In this document: piece after piece, positions 16,507 to 24,875 of the stretch
Position numbering within the stretch: position 1 is the stretch's first letter
Layout of the letters: every line of letters starts with the position of its first letter
Assembly (NCBI RefSeq): GCF_011516835.1
Contig: NZ_WOTB01000018.1
Span: 1-64,000, forward strand
Source of the DNA: Acetobacter musti
GTDB taxonomy: Bacteria > Pseudomonadota > Alphaproteobacteria > Acetobacterales > Acetobacteraceae
Direction of reading: 5' to 3'
Length of the DNA: 64,000 bases
Notes under the pieces: model-generated
What the model saw: the letters and a program-made list of their open reading frames with translations, nothing else
Told to the model about the DNA's origin: nothing
Database searches by the model: none
Made by a program: the position numbers and the translations under genes

Positions 16507-17112
16507 ATGCAAACGATGACAGCTCTGATTGTCACTCAGGGAACCCTCTGGCTCGTTCTGGCGGCCGTCGCGGCAATCGTGCTGCTGCTGCTCCGGCGGC
16601 TGCGCGGGCTTTACCGGCGTGTCGCGCCTCTGGGGGCACTTGTTCCGACCGTACCGTCCGTTATGCGACTGCCGCGAACCGGTTTCGTGACGATCGCCGG
16701 AACCGACCTTACCGCAGGCGGTGAGCGTGACGACGGGCGACGTCAGCTTCTGCTGTTTGTCTCCGGATCATGTCCCGTTTCAAAAAAGATGGTTCCGGTT
16801 ACGGTGAATTTCTGTGAACGGGAGAATCTCGATCTGATCTTTATGGGGGATGAGACCGTGGAAGAGCAGCGTGCGGCCGCACAGGCGCTGCGGATCGATG
16901 GCTCACGGTTTGTCAGCGATACAGAGACCGGGCGTCTTTTCGGCGTGGACCGGGTGCCGTTTGCCGTGCTGCTGGGACGTGACGGCGATGTGGAAGCGCG
17001 CGGGCTGGTGAACAGCCGCGAGCATCTGGAAAGTCTGCTGACAGCGACGGAAACCGGTTATGCATCCATCCAGTCTTTCCTTGCGGCTCATCCTCACGCG
17101 CTTCCCTCCTGA
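16507..17112 (+). CDS. MauD-like thioredoxin-fold protein with CxxS active site
   Basis: This 201-aa protein has one N-terminal membrane anchor (about residues 8-29) and a periplasmic thioredoxin-like domain. The active site is C89-P-V-S92 in FVSGSCPVSKKM, where MauD proteins have CPVC. It is a full-length relative of the operon's own MauD (18.7-19.3 kb), which keeps the second Cys at the same residue number. A single-Cys form can make mixed disulfides but not complete a normal oxidation cycle. It is transcribed towards the amine operon, ending 19 bp from the last cytochrome gene. A role in light-chain disulfide handling is a guess from homology and place. Confidence 0.75.
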   Translation: MQTMTALIVTQGTLWLVLAAVAAIVLLLLRRLRGLYRRVAPLGALVPTVPSVMRLPRTGFVTIAGTDLTAGGERDDGRRQLLLFVSGSCPVSKKMVPVTVNFCERENLDLIFMGDETVEEQRAAAQALRIDGSRFVSDTETGRLFGVDRVPFAVLLGRDGDVEARGLVNSREHLESLLTATETGYASIQSFLAAHPHALPS

Positions 17113-17131
17113 GACCGGGGAGCGTCGCGCG

Positions 17132-17638
17132 TTATTTTCCGGACCGGGGACAGAGCGCAAGGGCGCGCTGCAGAATCATGGCGCGTGTTTCCATGAAATT
17201 CGTCGTTTCGATCGGATTGGCCCGCAGGTTATGAACTTCCTCTGCGGAATATGGCTGCGTTCCGGCCGGGGTGCTCGTGCCCCCCATGCGGAACAGGACA
17301 AAATTCAGGACATCCGCAAGGTCCTGATCGCCGCGGATCAGTGACATGGACACGCCGGGAACGCGCCCCAGATAAGCGCGACCTTCCGCCGAGCAGGTGA
17401 AAACACCGACCCTGTCCCGCAGTTGCGGGACGAATGTGCGGGCGGCAATTCCCTCAATCCCATGGCAGCCGCCGCAATGTGTCAGGTAATTCGTCGTCGC
17501 CCGGTCGAATGTCGCGGCCGGAGAGTGCGAGGCTGTTCCGGTCATCACCAGAAATGCCGCTGACATGCTTTTCAGGACATGCCAGCGCAGTGAGGCGAAA
17601 CGTCCTGTCCGGTTCTTACGGGACAGGGTGAGCCGCAT
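17132..17638 (-). CDS. periplasmic monohaem cytochrome c
   Basis: This 168-aa protein has a long basic N-terminus, a hydrophobic signal segment around residues 22-35 and one haem-binding motif, C55-G-G-C58-H59. A possible axial Met follows in GVSMSLIRG. It overlaps the preceding cytochrome gene by 23 bp and is the last gene of the amine-oxidation operon. It probably passes electrons from amine oxidation to the membrane oxidase. It is shorter than dihaem MauG and has one haem motif only, so it is not MauG. Confidence 0.82.
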   Translation of the reverse strand: MRLTLSRKNRTGRFASLRWHVLKSMSAAFLVMTGTASHSPAATFDRATTNYLTHCGGCHGIEGIAARTFVPQLRDRVGVFTCSAEGRAYLGRVPGVSMSLIRGDQDLADVLNFVLFRMGGTSTPAGTQPYSAEEVHNLRANPIETTNFMETRAMILQRALALCPRSGK

Positions 17639-18089
17639 TCAGGGCATTCCGCTCCGCCAGTATTTCGGCGTTTTTCTTTGGCGCCTTACGCGCCGCGGCG
17701 AGATCAGCCGCGTTGAAAACCGGGGCTGGCTTCGTGTCGCCGAGGGACGCGACATAGGTCAGGATCGCGGCGAGGTCATCGTCAGACTGCGCTTTCAGGG
17801 ACGGCATGAAACCTGCGTAAGATGCCCCGCCAGCGGTTATGGGACCGTGCAGTCCGCTCAGAACCACATCCGTCAGATAGGTTTTTCCTTCAGCCGATGA
17901 GGCGATTTTGTCCACCCGGCCTTTCAGGGTCGGGAACTGCCCGGCCATGCCCGCGCCTTCCGCCTGATGACAGACCGAGCAGTTCGCTTTGTACAGAGCC
18001 AGTCCGTCGGCGGCCCTGGCGGCGGATATCGTATAAAACGGCGCAGTCCCGGCGAGAGCGGCAAGAAGGAAAGAAACTTTCCTGATCAT
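17616..18089 (-). CDS. periplasmic monohaem cytochrome c
   Basis: This 157-aa class I cytochrome c has a cleavable signal peptide ending near AARA (residue 26). Haem binding is at C37-S-V-C40-H41 and M95 (YAGFMPSL) is the likely axial ligand. The start ATG overlaps the light-chain stop in an ATGA arrangement, so the two are translationally coupled. I recall that the Alcaligenes aromatic amine dehydrogenase cluster also has a small monohaem cytochrome gene just after the light chain. It is the best candidate for the direct electron acceptor. Confidence 0.85.
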   Translation of the reverse strand: MIRKVSFLLAALAGTAPFYTISAARAADGLALYKANCSVCHQAEGAGMAGQFPTLKGRVDKIASSAEGKTYLTDVVLSGLHGPITAGGASYAGFMPSLKAQSDDDLAAILTYVASLGDTKPAPVFNAADLAAARKAPKKNAEILAERNALNAAHPVP

Positions 18090-18700
18090 GAGGCATTCCC
18101 AACAATTACAGATGTCGAACAGTTATAGATTAACGCACCGGTACCAAAGCACCAGATGATGTCATTATTGGCCTGGGGCCGGTAGCTCGGCTGATCTCCC
18201 TCGGTTCCGAGACAGGGGGGCTGGCTGCAGGCGTCCTGACCGCAGCAGTCGCGGTAGGCCACAAGGTAAGAACGACCATCGGCGGGATTGAAGCAGGTAC
18301 CGATCCACGAGGTCGGAGAAGGGCTGGTTCCCGGCGGGCAGCTGTGCACACCGCCCCCGCAGGCGGCGCAGAGAAATCCGTCGATTGCGCAGTATCGCCA
18401 GTAATTACAGGTGGTCGGGTCCGTCGTCTGCGCGCTGGCGGCGAATGGTGTCGGTGCCTTTGGCCTGCCCTCTGGCTTTGCGGCCGGTGCGGCATCCGCG
18501 CGGGTGACCGGGAGCGTGGGGATCATGCTTCCGAGCGTGAGCCAGGCGCCTGCGCGGCCGGCGAAACTGCGCCGCGAGGAGTGACTTGCCATACGGCGTG
18601 TCAGCCGCTCGGTCAGACGGTCAATCAGACCAGGCGCCCGCTCTCCCGGATGGCCTGCCGCGCGCCGGTCTGCCGGTTCGGGCCTGTCAGACTGCGACAT
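18086..18700 (-). CDS. aauA: TTQ-dependent amine dehydrogenase light chain
   Basis: This 204-aa Tat-exported subunit has SRRSFAG at residues 42-48, then a hydrophobic stretch. The two tryptophans that form tryptophan tryptophylquinone are W132 (TSWIGTC) and W183 (NDIIWCFG), 51 residues apart as in methylamine dehydrogenase W57/W108. The two catalytic Asp equivalents are D107 (AIDGF) and D151 (RDCCG). The mature region has 12 cysteines, enough for six disulfides. The ATG at 18700 follows GGAGGAGA and overlaps mauD-like by 14 bp. The sequence mixes features I recall from methylamine and aromatic amine dehydrogenases, so the symbol is tentative (mauA equally possible) and the substrate open. Confidence 0.92.
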   Translation of the reverse strand: MSQSDRPEPADRRAAGHPGERAPGLIDRLTERLTRRMASHSSRRSFAGRAGAWLTLGSMIPTLPVTRADAAPAAKPEGRPKAPTPFAASAQTTDPTTCNYWRYCAIDGFLCAACGGGVHSCPPGTSPSPTSWIGTCFNPADGRSYLVAYRDCCGQDACSQPPCLGTEGDQPSYRPQANNDIIWCFGTGALIYNCSTSVIVGNAS

Positions 18701-19283
18701 GAAGAGTCTCCTCCGTTCGGGCCGGTTCCGCGACATGCGGCAGAGTGGCAATCAGAGTTTCAATTTCCGCGCGCGTTCCGGCCACGTCCCGGGCAAGGAT
18801 CGTGCCCTGCGGGTCCAGCACGACCAGTGTGGGGAGACGGTCTGGCTGCATCAGCAGGAGAAGCTCGACGCTGGTCACAAGCGGCACGCTCCCCGGATCG
18901 GTTCGCTGTGCCATGGCCATAAGCGCGGCGACGTCCCCCTCTCCCGCGAGCACGAGATCGGCGCCCCGTTCCGCTGCCAGAGTTCTGACGATCGGAAAGG
19001 CCCGCTTACAGACCGGACAATCGGCGGAAACAAACATCAGTACGGTGTACCGGCCCGAGACGCTGGCACCACCGACCAGGAACGAGGTTCCGTCCTGACG
19101 ACGGGTGGTGAGACGCGGCAGGGCCTGCCCCGCTCTGAGCCCGGAAAGCACGGGCTGCACGCCTGCCGGCGCGAGCCGTTCGTGAAGCACGCCGATCTGG
19201 CGCGCAAGAACGAAAACAGCGGCGGCCAGGCCGAGTGCGCAGACCGTCAGCAGGATTGTTGAGACCGTCAGGGCTGTCAGCAT
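18687..19283 (-). CDS. aauD: MauD-type thiol-disulfide protein
   Basis: This 198-aa protein has one N-terminal membrane anchor and a periplasmic thioredoxin-like domain with an intact C89-P-V-C92 site (FVSADCPVCKRAF). In mau and aau clusters MauD is required for correct disulfide formation of the cysteine-rich light chain. Its start ATG shares one base with the stop of the mauE-like gene. It is followed by the light chain with a 14-bp overlap, preserving the order heavy chain, E, D, light chain. Confidence 0.88.
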   Translation of the reverse strand: MLTALTVSTILLTVCALGLAAAVFVLARQIGVLHERLAPAGVQPVLSGLRAGQALPRLTTRRQDGTSFLVGGASVSGRYTVLMFVSADCPVCKRAFPIVRTLAAERGADLVLAGEGDVAALMAMAQRTDPGSVPLVTSVELLLLMQPDRLPTLVVLDPQGTILARDVAGTRAEIETLIATLPHVAEPARTEETLHVAV

Positions 19284-19810
19284 CAGATGCGCGCCTGGGG
19301 TGCTGAAAGATGCCCCGCTGCCAGAATCAGAAAGAGCAGCGCGGCTCCGGAAAATACGCCTTCCACCCGGATCAGCGCTGACGATGCCTCTCCGCCCAGG
19401 CCCGTGAGGACCATCAGTATTGCCAGCACGATGTTACGTGAAACGGCATGCCAGGAGACGCGCGTGACGACACCCGGGATGCAGCCGCAGGCCAGATCGG
19501 TCCGGCCGCGAAGCACGTTGATCGCCATTGCGGCAGCAAAAAACAAAAGCAGGGCAGCGGAGGCGATGCCTGCGGCAAGCGGTGCGACGCCTGAGAGCAG
19601 CCAGCCACCGCAGAGAAGCTCCGTTCCGGTCAGCAGCCGGGCAGCGGGAAACGCGGCGTCGAGCGGCAGCAGGCGGTAGGCGGCGATATCCGAGGCTGAC
19701 CGCTCAGTATCGGAGAGACGCGCGATGCCACTGCCGAAAAAGAGAGCGCCTGTGCCGCCCCGCAGTATTGTTCCGGTCATTTCGACACAGGAAGAGACAA
19801 GCGGGCTCAT
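19283..19810 (-). CDS. aauE: MauE-type membrane protein
   Basis: This protein of about 175 aa has four to five hydrophobic segments and a Cys-containing loop (RTDLACGCIPGVVTRVSW), matching the MauE/DoxX-like family needed for light-chain maturation in the periplasm. I chose the ATG at 19810, which overlaps the heavy-chain stop in an ATGA arrangement; the frame is open further upstream but lies inside the heavy-chain gene. The ACGC motif probably works with the adjacent MauD in a thiol-disulfide relay, by analogy with DsbD-like proteins. Confidence 0.85.
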   Translation of the reverse strand: MSPLVSSCVEMTGTILRGGTGALFFGSGIARLSDTERSASDIAAYRLLPLDAAFPAARLLTGTELLCGGWLLSGVAPLAAGIASAALLLFFAAAMAINVLRGRTDLACGCIPGVVTRVSWHAVSRNIVLAILMVLTGLGGEASSALIRVEGVFSGAALLFLILAAGHLSAPQARI

Positions 19811-21000
19811 TCGCCGAGAGCCACCGTATAATACAGATCGTCGCCAAGGTGATGGATCTGGCGCAGGAGTTTTCCCGTGGTGGCGTTCCATACATAGAAC
19901 GTACCATCTTTGTCGCCTGTGAACAGCAACGGGCTGGCGTCCTGCGTCACACCGACCATCATACTCGGCTGGCGCAGCGGAATACGGCGAATGAGTTTAT
20001 GTGTGCTGACATCGAGCTCCCATACTTCCGTGCCGGCCTGTTTGTGGGTCCAGAACGTGCCCTGATGCATCAGGACAAAGAGATGGCCTGTTGCGTAATG
20101 CAGGGCGGACAGATGCCAGCCGCCCGGACGCCAGGCTTTTACGAACGGAGCATCGCCGGCGGGCGGCCGTTCCAGTCCGGCGGCTTCCTGGAGGGACCAG
20201 GCCGGTTCGATTTTTGTGCCGGCGGACAGGCTGGCCGGATAGACCAGCCCGGTATAGGAAATGAACCAGGTTTTCCCGTCCGGACGCCGTGTCGGACTAT
20301 GCTCGAACACCGCATCTTTTTCCGGATCGAAAAATGGCGCGGTGTGGCTTACCGTCGCGTGGTCTCCGGCGAGCGAGACGTTGGCGAGGCTGCCATCTGC
20401 GCAGACTGACGTGAACCCGGAATTGCCCCAGGGATAAATCAGGGCGCAGCCGGGAATATCGACAGTCTGCGTGACCTTGTGGGCAGCAGTATCAACGACA
20501 TAAACCGCGCTGGTCGGAACCATCGAGAAGACATAGACATGTTTCCCGTCATTGCTGACAGCGAGGTCGTTCTGCTTCGGTGTGACGAGAGCCCGGCCGG
20601 GCAGCACCTGATCATTCGTGATTGTCAGGGTCTGCGGATCATAGGCCGGCAGAAGATCAAGCCGGTCACCGCGATTGCCACGCGACCACACGGTTTCCGC
20701 AACGTAAAACGCCTTGCCACCGGGATCCTGCACGACATTGGCGTTATAGGCCGCCTGCACCATGCCAAGGAGCTTGCCGGCGTCGGCGTCCACGACATAC
20801 ACGCGGCCGTCTCTGGCATGCTGACCGGCTTCGTCATGGACCAGGACACGGTGGGGCGTGACCGGAGAAAGACGAACGATGTCGCTTTCTTCTTCCTGCA
20901 GCACCGGTTCTTCGGCAACCGCCCGCCCGGCAGCAATGCCACCCAGCAGTCCTGCTGCAAGCACCACTGTTACGAAGCGAAAACGGTGCGGACAGCTCAT
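19807..21000 (-). CDS. aauB: TTQ-dependent amine dehydrogenase heavy chain
   Basis: This 397-aa protein has a signal peptide ending near residue 29 (GRAVAEE). It has the repeated strand pattern of the seven-bladed propeller of MauB/AauB: VYVVDADAGKLLGMV, NDLAVSNDGKHVYVFS, and near the end GDKDGTFYVWNATTGKLL. The heavy chain forms an alpha2beta2 enzyme with the quinone-bearing light chain in the periplasm. The ATG at 21000 follows AGGAG. It opens the core B-E-D-A order and lies 88 bp after the permease gene. Substrate range cannot be decided from sequence. Confidence 0.88.
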   Translation of the reverse strand: MSCPHRFRFVTVVLAAGLLGGIAAGRAVAEEPVLQEEESDIVRLSPVTPHRVLVHDEAGQHARDGRVYVVDADAGKLLGMVQAAYNANVVQDPGGKAFYVAETVWSRGNRGDRLDLLPAYDPQTLTITNDQVLPGRALVTPKQNDLAVSNDGKHVYVFSMVPTSAVYVVDTAAHKVTQTVDIPGCALIYPWGNSGFTSVCADGSLANVSLAGDHATVSHTAPFFDPEKDAVFEHSPTRRPDGKTWFISYTGLVYPASLSAGTKIEPAWSLQEAAGLERPPAGDAPFVKAWRPGGWHLSALHYATGHLFVLMHQGTFWTHKQAGTEVWELDVSTHKLIRRIPLRQPSMMVGVTQDASPLLFTGDKDGTFYVWNATTGKLLRQIHHLGDDLYYTVALGE

Positions 21001-21088
21001 AGACCGTGCTCCTGGGCAGATTTACCAGAAGACCGCGCCGGCCTGTCGTATTCTGCGAAAATCACCGGCATCATCGAATCTCCTGACG

Positions 21089-22420
21089 TCACCTACTCTG
21101 GCCTGTTTTAAACCATCCCGCCAGCGTTATGACCATGAGCGCGGCGAGACCGGCAAGCAGTTCCTGGCGTGTGCCGGGCTGCAGGAGCATGGAGCCCAGA
21201 ACACCCAGCAGAAGCATAAGTGCCAGCCAGCCCTGCCATGCGGCGGGACAGTTCAGTTTCAGACGGGTGCAGACAATCATGACATTATAGCAGATGATGA
21301 ACGCCCCCGTCATAGACACAAGAAATGAAAAAACAACTCCGGGTGCCAGCACCGCGGAAGCTGACACGGCAAGGGTCGCCATGGCGCAGGCCAGAATGGC
21401 CCTGCGTGGCGGACTGGCCTCTGTCTTCCTGGATGCGAGCAGAGCAGGCGCATCGCCATGACGGGCCATGCCGGACAACACACGCGAAGCGGCGTAGATG
21501 CCGGAGTTCAGCGTTGAGAGAATGGCGGTGAGGATGACGATGGTCATGACTGCCGTCGCGCCGGGCACCCCGTAGCGGTTCAGAACAAACAGAAAAGGCG
21601 ACTGGCCGGGCATAATCTCTGACCAGGGCACCAGACTGACGATCATCCCGACTGACATGACATAGAACACCAGAAGCCTGACCGCGACGGTCCGCATGAT
21701 CCGGACGATATTGCCGTCAGGGTCCTCGGATTCGAGCGCGGCTATGGTGGCGATTTCAGTTCCGGTCATCGAGAAGACGACGGTCGGCACGGCTGCCAGA
21801 AACGCCAGGCCGCCATGTGGCGCGAGACCGCCATGACCGGTAAGATTCTCCGCGACCGGCACGCCGCCATGGATCAGCAATGCTGCGCAGATGATGATGA
21901 ACACGATGACAGCGACGACCTTGACCATGGCGAACCAGGTTTCGAATTCGCCGTAGCTGCGAATCGACATGAGGTTGACGCCTGTCATGATTGCGAGAAT
22001 CAGAAATTCGGTGACGGCGTAAGGCAGCGGGATATACGGCTGCAGCAGCGATGCGGACCCGATCACCTCGACGCCGAGCGTCGTGACCCAGACGACCCAG
22101 TAGATCCAGCCGGCGACAAAACCGGCAAGCGGACCGAGGCCGTTGCGGATCTGAAACACGAACGAACCGAGGCCGGGCGCTTTGCGGGCCAGATCCCGAA
22201 GCATCAGATTGACGAGCATGACGAGCACGCCGCCGAGCCCGTAGGACAGAACAACGACGGGTCCCGCGGTGAGGATGGCGCCGGACGAGCCGATAAACAG
22301 CCCTGCCCCCATGACGCCGCCCAGGGAAATCATGGTGATATGGCGCCGGGAGAGTCCGGCGCCGGCGACCGGTGAGAGAGGCTGGTTCCGCTCCGGAAGA
22401 GCGACAGACGCGCGCTTCAC
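21089..22420 (-). CDS. amino acid/GABA-type permease (APC superfamily)
   Basis: This 443-aa protein has about 12 membrane segments and the N-terminal signature of amino acid transporters (HITMISLGGVMGAGLFIGSS), then PTVVFSMTGTEIATIAALES. It resembles the GABA/amine permeases GabP and AnsP. It starts at a GTG overlapping the last codons of the flavoprotein gene (GTGA), and 88 bp precede the heavy-chain gene. Import of amines, or of products such as GABA made by periplasmic oxidation, would fit. Confidence 0.85.
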   Translation of the reverse strand: MKRASVALPERNQPLSPVAGAGLSRRHITMISLGGVMGAGLFIGSSGAILTAGPVVVLSYGLGGVLVMLVNLMLRDLARKAPGLGSFVFQIRNGLGPLAGFVAGWIYWVVWVTTLGVEVIGSASLLQPYIPLPYAVTEFLILAIMTGVNLMSIRSYGEFETWFAMVKVVAVIVFIIICAALLIHGGVPVAENLTGHGGLAPHGGLAFLAAVPTVVFSMTGTEIATIAALESEDPDGNIVRIMRTVAVRLLVFYVMSVGMIVSLVPWSEIMPGQSPFLFVLNRYGVPGATAVMTIVILTAILSTLNSGIYAASRVLSGMARHGDAPALLASRKTEASPPRRAILACAMATLAVSASAVLAPGVVFSFLVSMTGAFIICYNVMIVCTRLKLNCPAAWQGWLALMLLLGVLGSMLLQPGTRQELLAGLAALMVITLAGWFKTGQSR

Positions 22421-24435
22421 AGGGTGCCCGGTCCGGGCGTTGCGGAGACGAACGGAAACGTACGGCGCTCCAGAAGTTCGGTGACGGCGCGATGGGCCTG
22501 TTCGAAGGCGGCATCCGTGTGCGGACTCGCGCCGGCATCCGAACAGGCGATGGCTATCCTGCCGAAAGGCTGCCGGGCCGTCACGCAGGGACGGGCGGAT
22601 GTTTCGGTGAACACCCAGTCAGGCGGATCGTACAGGCTGTTATAGGTATAGGCATAACCATGTGGCCAGCGATTCACGGTGATGGCGGCGATATCGGTTT
22701 TTTCGTCAAATCCGGCCGGACCCAGTATCCGCTGAAGCTGATTGCGGATTTCCCGTTCAAACTGCTCATACGTCGTGGCGAGCAGCAGACTTCGCCCGGC
22801 CCGATGCTGATCGCGTTTCGACAGACCGGGCATTCCGAATGTCTTTATCATGCGCACGACGATCGCGCGGTCCGGGTCCGTGGATGCATGCAGGCCACCG
22901 AGCGATGCCGTTTCCGCCAGATCGATTTCCTCAAAATACATTCCAGGACACGTAATTTCCGACACACCAAGTTTCCGGAAAGCCTTCCAGTTCCGCAGGA
23001 CGACATTGGCGTAGACGATCGGTCCTTTTACACCGTAAGCCAGAGCTTCCTTCTGCGGAGCCGGCAGTTCGGGGATCACGTACGGGATCACCATATTCCA
23101 GCACGCCATCACCACCTGCCGTCCCCGCACGCGACGGAATTCTTTCGGTGATGCATCTCCGGCGGCGGACAGAAAAACGGAGACTGTCCCGGCAGTATCG
23201 GGTGTGCCGTCATGCGCGACATGCAGAGCCATTGTGCTCAGCCTGATCCGGACGTTCTGGCCGGGCAGGTCGAGAGCGTCATACCGGAATTCCGCAGTCC
23301 CCATTTCGTCCTGAGTCCGCGCTCTTGTCACACCGGGAATGAGATGCGCCACCAGAAGACGGGCCAATGTTGCGTTTCCGTCGGGAAAATGGACGGTTTC
23401 TTCTGATTGCTTTTGCCGGCCGTGCTGTCCGCCCTGGAGGTCGGAGAGCAGGCCGTCGGGAATTTCACCCAGACCAAGGCCCGAGAAGCCGGGATATCCC
23501 ATCACCCAGGCAAAGAGTGCGGGCAGTGCGTCACCGCCGACACAGAACACGCCTGCCCCGGCTTTACTGAAAATATTTACGGCATCAGGATCGACGTTTG
23601 CGATACGCCGCAGATAATCAGGATACGAGGTTGTAGCGAGAATTTTCTTCTTCGCCGCACTGTCGTGGCCCGCCAGGTAGTCCGGCTGATGTTCCGCTGT
23701 GATACGGATCAGGTCCGCACGGGCTCTCGCGGTCAGGGGTGATGTGGAAAGCGAAGACCGGGAAATATAGCGCCACCCGTCCCCCGTGGCATCGGGCGCC
23801 TCACGCAGGAGACCATCCTGTCCCCATATCTCGTGGTTAAGAAACAGAGAGGATTTCAGACCCAGTTTTTCATAGAGACCTGAAAGCGGACTGTTTTCCC
23901 GTCGATATGCAGCGAGATCGACGCCGATATCGGCGAGAACCATCGCGGCCCACTGATTGTATCGCTGCGGAGATTCGATTTCGAGCGTGCCGCCGTTAAG
24001 AACCAGTTCCTGTCCGTCGACCTCGAAGGCGTTGCGTTTCGCATGGCCTCCGAAATCGTCGTGGTTCTCGACGATGAGAATTGTGCTGTCTGCGCCAGCG
24101 TATTTTCTGAAAAAATGTGCGGCGGCAAGGCCGCTCAGGCCACCGCCGACAACAACGAGATCATAGATCTCCCCTGTTTCCCCGATCCTGTGTGCAGGGA
24201 TTGCCCCGTCCCGAAGCGCGTGAGCGGCTTCAAAGGAGCCCGGATGACTGCCACGCAGTCCCGTGCGCCATGGGGGTGGTACGTCATGTTCGTCGGCTGC
24301 CACGGCTCTGGCCGGCATGGATGAACAGCCCGCAACCGCAGATGAGACCAGAACACCGCTGACAAAATCACGACGGGATATTGCCGGCGCTGCCCCCGGA
24401 AGCTGATTCACCGTCTCCCGGCTCCGGCGATTCAT
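22417..24435 (-). CDS. Tat-exported FAD amine dehydrogenase, spermidine dehydrogenase-like
   Basis: This 672-aa flavoprotein has a twin-arginine signal (SRRDFVSG, residues 20-27) followed by VAGC37, a possible lipobox. The FAD-binding Rossmann motif is GGGLSG (97-102), with E123 to bind the ribose and a FGGHAKRN loop. Length and layout match spermidine dehydrogenase (SpdH), which splits spermidine and passes electrons onward. No CxxCH haem-c motif is present. It is the first gene of the operon that continues with the permease and TTQ amine dehydrogenase, so polyamines are plausible substrates. That assignment is by family likeness and context only. Confidence 0.8.
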   Translation of the reverse strand: MNRRSRETVNQLPGAAPAISRRDFVSGVLVSSAVAGCSSMPARAVAADEHDVPPPWRTGLRGSHPGSFEAAHALRDGAIPAHRIGETGEIYDLVVVGGGLSGLAAAHFFRKYAGADSTILIVENHDDFGGHAKRNAFEVDGQELVLNGGTLEIESPQRYNQWAAMVLADIGVDLAAYRRENSPLSGLYEKLGLKSSLFLNHEIWGQDGLLREAPDATGDGWRYISRSSLSTSPLTARARADLIRITAEHQPDYLAGHDSAAKKKILATTSYPDYLRRIANVDPDAVNIFSKAGAGVFCVGGDALPALFAWVMGYPGFSGLGLGEIPDGLLSDLQGGQHGRQKQSEETVHFPDGNATLARLLVAHLIPGVTRARTQDEMGTAEFRYDALDLPGQNVRIRLSTMALHVAHDGTPDTAGTVSVFLSAAGDASPKEFRRVRGRQVVMACWNMVIPYVIPELPAPQKEALAYGVKGPIVYANVVLRNWKAFRKLGVSEITCPGMYFEEIDLAETASLGGLHASTDPDRAIVVRMIKTFGMPGLSKRDQHRAGRSLLLATTYEQFEREIRNQLQRILGPAGFDEKTDIAAITVNRWPHGYAYTYNSLYDPPDWVFTETSARPCVTARQPFGRIAIACSDAGASPHTDAAFEQAHRAVTELLERRTFPFVSATPGPGTL

Positions 24436-24875
24436 CCGGGCCGGAACTCCATGCGACCGGTCATTTCAGTAAAAGAACTCCAGGGCGTCCCGGATCTGCG
24501 GCTGAGGGACTGAGGCCATTGCGCGGCACTCCCGGGGCTGCCGACAACCGGACGGGGCTTTTACCACCCCGGCGACCCTGATGCGGTCGGTCAGGAACGG
24601 ATGCCCGGCTCGCTGCCCGAGCTGAGACCGGCGGATGCGGCGACTTCACACCACTACAGGCTCGTGTACGGAGGACGGCTGTTTTCATTGTGATAATGAT
24701 ATGAAGCCGGACACGACACAGCAACAGATTTGTTGAAAGAAGACGGGGCCGGGAATGCGGACGCACTGCGCGGAATGATGCCCGGTCAGATTTCGTCGCC
24801 GCGATATTTCTGTCTCCGCAGGCACTTCTGGGCAAGCGGTGTCATCCGATGTAAATTGCAGCAGGAAAGCCTGTG
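24436..24875. other. promoter gap between amine operon and GST gene
   Basis: This 440-bp divergent gap carries no gene. It must hold the promoter of the leftward amine operon and of the rightward GST-glycosyltransferase pair. I see no clear operator, riboswitch or terminator. Confidence 0.5.

Noticed and set aside
17132..18089. The two cytochrome genes considered as mauG or amicyanin equivalents
   Set aside because: Each has a single CxxCH and is under 170 residues. MauG is dihaem and about twice as long, and amicyanin is a copper protein without haem motifs.
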